Assembly (NCBI RefSeq): GCF_042477335.2
Contig: NC_091247.1
Coordinates: forward strand, 37,995,501-38,059,500
DNA length: 64,000 bases
Direction of reading: 5' to 3'
From: Ovis canadensis
Taxonomy: Eukaryota; Chordata; Mammalia; Artiodactyla; Bovidae
Shown: piece after piece, positions 36,701-48,700 of the stretch
Numbering within the stretch: position 1 is the stretch's first letter
How the letters are laid out: the number at the start of each line of letters is the position of its first letter
Made by a program: the position numbers and the translations under genes
The notes under the pieces: generated by a model
Told to the model about the DNA's origin: nothing
Seen by the model: only the letters and a program-made list of their open reading frames with translations
Database searches by the model: none

Positions 36701-39700
36701 TCAGACCTCTCTGTGGAGGCATAGGGACTTTAGGGGGGTCCTTGGATAAAAAAGAACAGCAGATGTTCAGCACTTGCACACACAGGCAGTTGGCATTATT
36801 GCCCGCCCTTTCCAGAGCTCCTTACATACGGCTCCTGTAGTCACAGTGACCCCGGCCATGGGGGACATCACTCCCAACCAGGGCCAGCGGGCCAGTGTGC
36901 GACTCACCTGGTTCATCTGAAAAACAACAAAAAAAAAAGAGGCCTCATGAGGTGCTGAATCCAGCTCTTTCACAAGCACAAATTCTAGTAGAGGCTGACT
37001 TACAAGAAGGCTCTACCCAGAGGCTACTACCCCTCCCAGAAGACCTGCTGTTCTAGTCAGTGACATTTTAATCCATCATTAGAAATTCTGGAAAAGGGTG
37101 AGGCAAGGTAAGCTTGGCTTGGGAAGAGGCAAAGGGAACCAGAATTAACTGTATCAGCTGTGTACCAGGTACAGTGCTAAGCACTAGCCAAAGGATTTTC
37201 TTCTGCTCCACCCTTTGCATAATTATCATTGTCCCCATTTTACAGATGGAGAAACTGATGTTCAAATGCAAGGAGGGGGCTTGTTCTAGATCACGTATTC
37301 CCAAGGGACAGAGACAGGATTTGTACCCATGGTGGACAAAGGAGGTGGGCAGACAGAGAGACAGATGGTAAAGGGGACAGGGACCAGGAAGAAAGGATAA
37401 GACCCCACGAGAGGCCTACTGACCCTGAAGAGGTAGAAGCCAATGGCGAGGTGAGGCTTCTGGTTGCGGTGCCTGTGTCTGGGCTTCTGGAGCAGGGACA
37501 CCAGCACGCTGCAGAGCGACCGGGACCTCCTGCCCTCCTGGGGCCTCCAGATGGACAGCAGGAACTGCGGGTTCTTCCAAAACGTGTCTGGGGCAAAACA
37601 CAGCAAGGTGAGACAGGTTTCCTTAGTATCCTGCTCGCCAAACCACAGGGAGGGGCACAGATCCAGGGCACTTGCCTGGGACTCCCACTCCAGGGCCACC
37701 TGGACAGAGCTGGGGCCTCTCCCACCATAGCTCTGTCCCTCTCCCACCCACCTTCTCCACCTCGGGTTCTTTTGTGGACACACAGACCAAAGGTTGCTGC
37801 TGCTGCTGCTGCTGCGGCTGCTAAGTCACTTCAATTGTGTCTGACTCTGCAACCCCATACACGGCAGCCCACCAGGCTCCCCTGTCCCTGGGATTCTCCA
37901 GGCAAGAACACTGGAGTGGGTTGCCATTTCCTTCTCCAATGCATGAAAGTGCAAAGTGAAAGTGAAGTCGCTCAGTCGAGTCCGACTCTTAGCAACCCCA
38001 TGGACCACAGCCCACCAGGCTCCTCCGTCCATGGGATTTTCCAGAGTACTGGAGTGGGGTGCCATTGCCTTCTCTGAGACCAAAGTTTACTCTCCCTGTA
38101 TTAATAGCTTTGGCCCAGCACACTGCCTGGCACAGACTTTGTGTCCTGTATGTTCACTGCCTGGGTTGGTGACTGTGTTAACTAACTGGAGAGAAGATGC
38201 TCGTGGTGCCAGGGCAGCTGCATTTTAATGGAGACCAAGCCTTAGCTTATGGGCAGCTTCAGCCTTTGGGGGGACACTCAAGGGGAGAGAAAGTCAGAGC
38301 TGAGAGGGAGAGAAAGTCAGAGCTAAGACCGCTGTGACCTTGCTGAAATCCCACCCTTCTAATCTTTCCTGCCATGGAGATGGCTCAGTACCTCCACTGT
38401 GGAGAAAGGGATGCAGTCCCCAAACCACTCCACTTGGAGAATGTATATATGTTCATCTCTTGTACTTGATGGCCTGAGAATCCTTGACTTTGTTTTTCTA
38501 TCACACTCCAAGTAAGGAGGGCCTGATACATACAATATAAATACTAATTTCAATCCTGCCTGTTACCGGGTTGTTATTTCAGCATATCAAAGGCCTTGTC
38601 TGAAAACCACAGAAAGATGTAACTTTTCTATTATGCATGTGTACCTGTGGCCTCCTGGTGCTGGTTGGGAAAGAGAACCCACCCTCTAGAAAGCTGCAAC
38701 CCCAACAGATGGGCCGCTTGACAGAGTTCTATGCCTCTGTGCAAATTAGGACAAAGGTGTCCCATCTTCCCACTGGACACAGCCCAGGGCCAGCACACAG
38801 AGCTCGGCCAGCAAAGCCCCCTACCTCCTCAGCCAGGTGCCCCGGGCAACGGCTCTGCCCACAGCCCCGCCTTTACCTAGCCACGAAAGCCTCTGGCTTC
38901 CATATACAGACTCACCTCGGGGCGACTTCATCTGGCCACCAGCAGTTCTCCCATTCTCCCATCTCCCCTCCAGCATGGTGTACGACCACTTCTGGCCCAC
39001 CTCCTGAGTCAGCAGGCCTGGGCTCAGTTTACAGATGACCAGAAGCATGAAATGTGCTTTAAAGTCCCGCAGTGACATCCTGTGCAGAGGATGAAAGAAA
39101 GACAAGAAAGTGTAGTCGCTCAGTCGCGTCCGACTCTTTGCGACCCTGTGACCTATAGCCCACCAGTCTCCTCTGTCCATGGGATTCTCCAGGCTAGAAT
39201 ACTGGAGTGGGTTACCATTTCCTTCTCCAGGGGATCTTCCCTACCCAGGGTTCAAACCTGGGGCTCCTGCATCACAGGCAGGTGCTTTACCCTCTGAACC
39301 ACCAGGGAAGCCCATGGAGATGCCATCCAGTCATCAGGACCAGTGGGAAGCTGCAGCCAAGGACCGGGCACCCAGCCCTCTCCAGTCCCAGGGCCCCATC
39401 CTCCTGCCCTCATGCAGACCCAGGCGAGTGGGGCCGGCTGGAGCGGCGTGAGGATCCATCAGCAGCAAGAGGTGCTACAGAGAAACCCTACTCTGTGGCT
39501 GAAAGCAGCCTCCAACAATGGCTGCCTGAGGGCAATGATCCTGTGCCACTGATGGCGGTGATGAAGCAGAACTGGGATATTCACAGCTGTCCATTGATTT
39601 AGACATGTTCAGTGAGAATCACACAGATCTGTTCCTTCTCAGCTGTTGATTAAAAAAATCTCTGTCCCTACAGGCTAATGTTATGGCCCGAGGCATGCCA

Positions 39701-42700
39701 CCTGAACCAGCAAATAGTTTACTCTCTGTAACAGGAAGTAATAGTATTTCCAGGGCTCTTGAGTTCAATGACCTCTTTAAGAATAAGTCTGAAAAGGATT
39801 GGTAAGGGGAGAAGAGGGGCCTGTGGGACAGGTTGGAAATTACTAGGAAGGGTGAAATGCGGAGGAAACAAGGAACAGGTGGGTCTCATGTCAGATACCC
39901 AGAAGCAGCATCAGCTCAGGGCATCTGGCAGCCATTCATAAAAACAGGTGAGAGGCTTTGGGGTGGGTAGGGTAGTACTGCTTTGCTCTGGAGGGCACAG
40001 GTGCAGTAGCTTATAGTTTGGCAAGAAACAGCAGTCAGAGAGGAGGTGGTGGCCACCCGCACGCTCTGCTCTGAGCACCCACTGAGCTCCATGCCACAGG
40101 TCTCTGCTCTTATCACAGAGACTGTGGATGTTGGATTGCCCGGCTAGGCTGTGAGCCCCTAAAGGATCTTCTTGATCTCCTAAAAGAAGTGCCTGGCATA
40201 TATGCTGCTGCTAAGTCACTTCAGTCGTGTCCAACTCTGTGTGACCCCACAGATGGCAGCCCACCAGGCTCCCCCGTCCCTGGGATTCTCCAGGCAAGAA
40301 CACTGGAGTGGGTTGCCATTTCCTTCTGCAACGCATGAAAGTGAAAAGTGACAGTGAAGTCGCTCAGTCGTATCCGACTGTTCGCGACCCCATGCACTGC
40401 AGCCTACCAGGCTCCCCCGTCCATGGGATTTTCCAGGCAAGAGTACTGGAGTGGGGTGCCATTGCCTTCTCTGCCTGGCATATATGAGGCACCCCATAAA
40501 TGTCTGCTGAATGGATGTCCTAATGTAAGCCACATGTGTCCTGATTCCCTGCGTCAAATACCAGAATTCTCCATCATTATCTTTTCTCAGCAGCAGAATC
40601 TTCTCCTTGGGGCTCAGTAGATCCCACATACTCGAGCTGAAAACAGAAAAGAAATGTTTTCATGGGGGAGGAATGGATTACAAAGGACATGCAAGAAATT
40701 CTTCAGTAAATGCTCTATAATGCGCTTAGTTGCTCAGTCTAGGCACATCACTTGAGCCAAGCTCTGGACTAGGCTCTTGACATGTTTTATTTTATTTAAG
40801 GATAACAACAACTTTACAAACTAGGGATTTTTATTGTCAGTTTTGTGTGTGTGCTAAGTTGCTTCAGTTGTGACCCACTCTTTTGTGTCTCTATGAACTG
40901 TACCCCTCCAGGCTCCTCTGTCCATGGGATTCTCCAGGCAAGAATACTGGAGTGGGTTGCCATGCCCTCCTCCAGGGGATTTTCCCGACCCAGAATCAAA
41001 CCCATGTTTCTTGTGTCTCCTGCATTGGCCAATGGGTTCTTTACCACTAGCGCCACCTGAGAAGCCCCACTGTCATTTTTAGAGGTAAGGAAATTGAGGT
41101 TAAAAGAGATCAGGTCACTTGCTTGAAGCCACAAACTTATTAAATGTCAGAACTACCACCGAATCTATATTGCTATTTCTTTTTTTCACAACCCTTCATT
41201 TTGGACTTTATTTCTGGCCATAAAAGAGTAAGGCTTTCATGTATCACTTCCCCACTATAAACAGCTAAAAATGGGACAAATACATGAAATAACAGACAGC
41301 ATGTTTTGGACACAGACGGCAGGCAGCACAGACCTGTGACCTCAAGAGGAGGGAGACAAATGAAGCGAGCCCTAACACTGGCTAGACTCCTGCCTGAAAC
41401 TAATTCCCCAGACAGCGATGCAGGGGCATGGACCCTGAAAGAGCCTGGCAGTCTTGCTAAGTGGAGGAGACAGAGTCTGAAGTTCAGGGAGGACAAGGCA
41501 GCTAGAATTTGCTGGAAACAGTGCCCAAGAGAAGAGGGCTACTTAAGGAAAGAGCTCCAGAGAACTTCATAGGGGGTCCCTTGAGTCTTTGGCTAAAATA
41601 AAATCTGTGCATACATGAAATGAAACCCCACAAGACTGGATTATACTGAGCACAATTCCCAGAGTTGACAGTAGGTTGGAAATCATTTGAATTCCCACCA
41701 GCCAGGGTTAAAAGACCTTACAGAATACATGGGGTCTTCAGTAAAGAACCCAAAGATTCTACACCTTAATAGTGAGGTCAAATTATCCCCTCAATATAGT
41801 TTTTCCTAGATCTGTCCTAAAAGAAAACTTCGAAGTATCATTTTAATCCCTAAGCAACTAAATTTACAATGTCCAACATCTAATAAAAAATTACTAGGTG
41901 TATGAAGAAGCAGAAAATGTGATCCATGACCAGGAATAAAAACTGACTTAGAAATAGGAGAAATATGATTGAACTAGTCAATAAGGACATTAAAACACCT
42001 ATTATAAATATGCTCCATGTTCCCAAAGATGAAAAGCTAAGTGAAAGATATTCTCAAATGGTATCTCTAGATTTAAAAAATATTTATTTAAAATGAAAAC
42101 TACTTTGGATGAGACTAACTACAGATTAGACACTATGGAATAAAGCCCATCATTTTATTTAATCCTTATCACACTTCTGGCTCAAAGAAGATTGCTTAAG
42201 ATCACACAGCTAACAAAGTTAATTTAACTCATCATTTTTTCTCAAAACAAGCACTTGTTTTCCTAAACAAACTACTAGCAACAACATTATGATGCTATAT
42301 TTCTGTAACACTTTAAAATTTATATATATCTTTGGATGCCATTTTTCCACATAGACCCAGTCCCTCTGGCAATTCTCTTTATTAAAATATAATAAATAGA
42401 GTGCCATACAACCTATCAGGAGTAAAATTCCACTTACTTTTCTGAGCCTTCAATTTTTCACCCATAAAAATGATTCAGTGATAATGTACATGTGAAAATG
42501 TTTCTGTACTCTTAAGTGATATGTGAAAGTGAAAGGCACTCAGTTGTGTCTGACTCTTTGCTACCCCATGGACTATACAGTCCATGGAATTCTCCAGGCC
42601 AGAATACTGGAGTGGGTAACCTTTCCCTTCTCCAGGGGATCTTCCCAACCCAGGGAGCCAACCCAGGTCTCCTGCATTGCAGGCAGATTCTTAACCAGCT

Positions 42701-45700
42701 GAGCCACAACAAAAGCCCAAGAATACTGGAGTGGGTAGCCTATCCCTTCTCAAGTGAATCTTCCCGACCCAGGAATTGAACCAGGGTCTCCTGCAGGCAG
42801 ATTCTTTACCAACTGAGCTATCAAGAAAGCCCCCAAGTGATATGTAGAGTTAAGTATTATAAATCTTCATTGCCAGACAGGGAAGGACTATAACACTTGG
42901 TCTGCCTTTCTGCCTGTGCCCTATGCCAGCCTGTAGCCTGTAAAGCCCACAGGGTTGATTTTAGGCAGAAACAATAAAAAAGTAGGCATCTAATCAGAAT
43001 GCCCAGAGGTCATTAAGTGTAATTAGAGTATAGGGGCCAATCCTGATCTGTCTGACCCTGACTCGACAAGTCCAAGTGTACATTGACTAGAAAGAGCACC
43101 AGACTAGTCATGCTGTGAGACCCTAAATAATTCACTTAGTCAAACCAGTCCATCCTAAAGGAAATCAGTCCTGAATATTCATTGGAAGGACTGATGCTGA
43201 ACCTGTAGCTCCAATACTTTGGCCACCTGATGCGAAGAACTGACTCATTGGAAAAGACCTCGATGCTGGGAAAGATTGAAGGCAGGAGGAGAAGGGGACA
43301 ACAGAGGATGAGATGGTTGGATGGCATCACCAACTCGATGGACATGAGTTTGAGCAAGCTCCAAGAGTTGGTGATGGACAGGGAAGCCTGGCATGCTGCA
43401 GCCCATGGGGTCACAAAGAGTCAGACACAACTGAGTGACTGAACTGAACTGAAGCATCAGTTTCTTCATAAGTCAATGGAGATGAAATCACCTACCCTAT
43501 AATAGTGTTGTTTGGAGGACTCAATGAAATGATCAAAATTCAAAAGTTTAGCACAATACTTGCAAGCTCTCAATAAATATTAACTTTAATTATTATAATG
43601 AATGAAGTAAAATTGTTAGTCATTAAGTTGTGTCTGACTCTTTGCAACCCTATGGACTATAGCCCGCTGGCTCCTTTGTCCATGGGATTCTCCAGGCAAG
43701 AATACTGGAGCAGGTAGCCATGCCCTTCTTCAGGGGATCTTCTCCACCCAGAGAGCAAACCTGGGTCTCCTGCATTACAAGCAGATTGGTCTGTATATTT
43801 AGGCATTGTATATGTATGTGTGTGTGTCTGTGTAAATCGCTTTGCTGTACACCTGAAACTAACACGACATTGTAAATCAACTATTATTCAATTTAAAATA
43901 ATAATAATTATAAACATGAGGGATTGAACCACACAGTCTAAAAGCTTTCCTGATTCAACCTGAGACCAAAAGCATGCACTGGAATTTGTGTGCCAACAAC
44001 AAACTTCTTTGCAGCCTTCACCTACCCCATCCTCACCCCTCCCAGCCAGCCTCAGATGTTCACCTGTCACTCCAGTCTCCTCTCCACTCTATCTTCCCCC
44101 AGGGGTTCCGGAGCCTGACGAGATATTCAGGTCCATGGCTGGTGGTCACCTGCACAAAATGAGAACCAGTTCAGGTGGCTGGGCTGAGGGCCAAGAGCAA
44201 ATGCTGCAGATATCTGAGTGAGATTCATGCCTGCAGCTGAGACCTTGAAATGAACCATCAAAGGCCCTAGGAGCTGGCAGAGGAGAAAATGGCTCTGCTG
44301 TTTTACTTGCTGTGAGACCTAAGGCAAGTTACTTAACCTCTCTGTGTCTGCTTCCTGATCTGTGAAAAGAAATTAGTGATCACGTCTATTGCATGAGTTG
44401 AACATTCAAAGATATGTCTACTGAGAATCTGTCAATGTGATCTAATCTGTAAAAAGGGTCTTTTCAGGTATAATTAAGTTAAGGATTTTGAGACGAAATC
44501 ACCCTGAATCAGTGGCAAATGTCCTTACAGAAGAGAAAAGGGAAAGACAGAGAACGGCATGTGAAGACAGAGGCAAAGACGAGCTATGTGTGTGAAGCTG
44601 GGAAAGCTGGAGACACCCTGCGTGGGAGCGGGTACAGAAGGATTCTCCCCAAGCCATCAGAGGAAAGATGGTACTAAGGACACGTGGATTTCAGACATCT
44701 GGCTTTAGAAAACACTGTGAAAAAAGGCATTTCTCTTAACTCATAGGACTGTTGTGAGCATTGAGTTAACACTGATAAAGCAGTTAAGACAGTATCACAC
44801 ACTAAGTGCTAAATTTTGTTAATTAAATATAAAATCATAAAAATAAATATTTTAAAGTATGAATTTTGTTATCTAAACATGAAAAAGTTCTTAACACACC
44901 AAATATGATTGATGGAGATCTAGGAGATGGAAGTCAGGTGTGAATGGAGCTGAAAACATCTGAACCAGAGTTAAAGGGAATTGGAGGGCTTTAGGGAAGT
45001 CGCATCCTCTACAGAATAGCAGGAGTTCTTGAAGTTCAATCTGCTGATTCCTTATCTCCATGCTCTGCTCCTGCTGCGCCCTCCACTGCTGCTGCTGCTG
45101 CTAAGTCGCTTCAGTCGTGTCCGACTCTGTGCGACCCCAGAGACGGCAGCCCACCAGGCTCCCCCATCCCTGGGATTCTCCAGGCAAGAGCACTGGAGTG
45201 GGTTGTCATTTCCTTCTCCAGTGCATGAAAGTGAAAAGTGAAAGAGAAGTCGCTCAGTCGTACCCGACTCTTCGCGACCCCAGCTCCCTCCACTAGGAAG
45301 GCCCTTTTCCCCTGACACAAATCTACTTGTCTTTTAGGGCCAACTCAAGGCCACCTACCCTACAAAGCCTTTTCTGATTTCCCTCCAACCCAACCAGATA
45401 AATGTTCTCTCCTACCTCTAAACCCCAGAAGACCTTCATCGTTGCTTCCTTCTTTCAGCTTCTACTTTGCTTCCCTATAGATTTCAAATATGATTTGTCT
45501 CCATACTTGACGGTAAGCTCTTTGGAGGTAGGGTCCCTGTCCCTGTCCCATCTTCCTCTCGATGTTTAATAAAGCTCAAAAGGTAGAGAGCATGGAAGGA
45601 AACTGGAAGATTGTTGAAAAGGAGCATGTGGGAAAGAAGCAGAAATTTGAAGGGAAACCCCAGACAGAAAAGTTATCATTTAGCAGCCCAGGGCAAAGCG

Positions 45701-48700
45701 AAGCTCAAGAAATGGTTACAAGACACAAGAGGGCTGTGTGTATGCTTGGTCACTCACTCATATCCGACTCTTCGCAGTCCCATGGACTGTAGCCCATGAG
45801 GCTCCTCTGTCCATGGGATTTTCCAGACAAGAGTACTGGAGTGGGTTGCCATTTCCTTCTCCAGGGGATCTTCCCAACCCAGGGATCGAACCCACAGCTC
45901 CTGGGTCTTCTGCATTGCACGCAGATTCTTTTACCTGCTGAGCCATCAGGGCTAGATGGCCGACTGGCCAGGGCTGCCCCATGGCAAGAGAGGCTGGGAT
46001 GATATTGGGAGGCGGCAAAGCCTGAACCCACCATTTCACCCGAGAAAAGTGGCACAGAGGTCTGGGGAGCCCACCGCCTGCTTCGGCAGGCCCACCAGAG
46101 AACTGACCCCTAGACTGGGCACAGATAGTAACATTCACCAAGATGATGTAAGGCATTGGGAAGAAGCCCTGGAGAGAAGGGAGAGGCAGAAGGGAGACAG
46201 AGGGGCCGGGTTCCACTCACCTTCCTGATGCCTGTGAGTGTGTAGGCATGGCCATCCACCAACCCATTCTCCAGCACCTGCTCATTCTGCAGAGACAAGG
46301 AACTCCCGTCAGTGCTCTGTGGGGTACAGCCAACCTGGAAGTCGGGGGGGCCTGCTGGCTGGAGCAAAGGTTTATGGGAAGGGTTGGAAGAGACCTATGT
46401 GGTCTTTCCCTACAGTTTTCAAAGCTCTTTAGCACCTACAGTCTTATTTGAGCCTTTGAAGAAGTCAGGGTGCCATTCTTCAGTGATTAGCACCCTGCTT
46501 TCCAGAGGGCAACTCAGCTCAGAGCTGCTAAGTCATGTGGGGCGACACGATGGTGGAGGCGGGGCTAAACTGAGGACTTCCTACTCCAGTTCCAGGCTCT
46601 TGTTTGTTATGAAATCAGACAGTGATAGCTAGCAGAGCTGGTGAACTGCCTTGCATGTAGTTGACACTCAAGAAATGTTAGCTCCCTTCTCTGCACACCA
46701 TGTGTATTCTACGGGGTTCTTGCCTGCCCCGGGGGCTCAGCTCTGCTCGTTTAGTTTGAACATCAGGACTCTGGGTGCGGGAATTGGGGGAGTCCGGGGC
46801 ATACACTGAGGCAAGAGCAGCAGCTGGTGGGTGAAGGGAAGGGGAGTGGGGGAGGACGCTGTCCTGCCAGGGCACAGCCCAGTCTCACCCCGCAGTGGGT
46901 CTGGCAGCCAATCAGGGTTCTGCTGTAGATGGCTCGGGTTAGGACATCCCAGAGGTTGTCAGGGGCTTCTGCCAGGTTGATGGTCATTGTCACCCCTCCA
47001 GTGAAGTCCACAAGGGCTTCAGACACCTGTCCACACTGCAAGTCTTCATAGGAGCCAGAGAGCCTGCCCAGGAAAGGAACAGACGTGAGAGAAGGAAGAG
47101 TGTTTCTACTGTACACAGGACAGTCCAAACAAGTCTGAAGAACCCCCTGCTTGGTTATTCCCAGGGCATGTGTCTGCTATCCCTTCCTCCCATCCCAGGG
47201 GCAGAAAAAGAAATACATACTCAGTTTCTATCCCTACTACATAAGTCCGTCCATCAGGGAAAGGTAAGATTCCAGAAAGGTTGTTCCGATGGGGTGACCC
47301 TTACAGAAGAGACCCTTTTGTGTCACTTCTATATTTGTTGAGCTATGCCTCAGTATCTCACTTGATAAACTTCCCCTGCCTCCTCTTGCCTTTCCTCAAT
47401 GTTGATGAGAGAGAGACAGAGACAGAGGAAGAGGGAAGGGCCAGGAAGGAAAGGGGAAAGGTTTGTGCGGTTGTCTTACTTAGCATAGGCCTTTTCCAGA
47501 AGAGCTCCCCAGAACAAGTTCTTGTAGGTGGAAGAGACAAAGACCAGCTGGCCAGCTTCATTCACAGGCAGTCGGTCATCCACCACAACCGGAACCCACT
47601 TTCCAAAGTGCCAGAACTGGAAGGAGAGAAGGCCATGGAGGATGGTTAGCCCAGGGAGCAGAGATGTGACTCTTCCAGAACCCTCTTTTCTATGGCCTCC
47701 TCCAGGCTGGGGCACCCAGAGGACACTCACCCAGAACTGGAAGATGCCAGCATACTTCTCCGTGAAACTCTGATTCAGGGGAACAACACGACTCAGGATG
47801 TCCTGGTGCAAACTCAGAGCTTGCAAAGCTGCCAAGAACCAGCAGTCACCTAAGCCAGAAAGCACATGAAATCCACATGAATCTGCTGGACACACATGCG
47901 AAGACCACAAGTGTCTGCGTGGATGTACTGTAGAGGCCTGCACAAGCTACCAGTGTCCACGTGAATCTACTGAGGACTAACTGCAGGCAAGAAATGCCTG
48001 GTCCCAGCTGCTATCCTCTCTGGACTTGTGGCCTAGTTTAAGAGAAGGGAATTCTGTATCAGAGAGAAAGATGGTGAGTGAGCAGAGCAAGGGGTAGGGA
48101 ACATTGTCTGGAAATCAGACTTGACACCAAGAACTGAACCATATTCCTAGACTAGTTTTTAGCTTCCCATGTGCCCCTACATCAGGAACTGGGACCCAAA
48201 CCCAACCAAACTTTTCTAAATCCTGCTTCTGTAACTGATTTAGGCACTTCTGAGAAAACTTCAACCCTTCTGGACTCCATTTCTCTGTCTGTGAAATGGG
48301 TATAACTATACACGTGCCTTCCCTCATGGCCAAGGGTTTTTCCTCTTCCTCTATAAAGGAAGTTGGGTTGAAGATAAGTCTGCTCGGATCCTAAAGCATC
48401 TAGTGACTGGTATGCCAAGAAGGACTCATTACAGGAACTATGGTAGAGTGAGTCCCAAGATGAAACCCAGACCTGGAGACTGGTTAGGGAGGAGGATCGT
48501 TAGGCAAGGTGTAGCGTCCCCATGTTCCCATGCACCCTCAGAGGACTAGTTGTGATTGTTCCCCCATAAAATGACAGCATGTCAAGATGGAGCTCAGGGT
48601 GGCCATTTCCTCTCTTGGGATCTCTCAAACCCCCTCCTCCCCACCCCACTCTGCCTTGGCTGGGCTGGGCTGGCAGGTACCAGGTGTGTCTCAGGGCTGT

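Noticed and set aside
37451-38077. 208-codon open frame on the plus strand
   Set aside because: It is the antisense of CAPN14 exon 11 continuing into a BOV-A2 SINE.
43133-43455. Reverse-transcriptase-like peptide
   Set aside because: Only the C-terminal end of a BovB LINE, too short and too damaged to count as a gene; kept as a mobile element. The same holds for 1-366 and 12100-12472.
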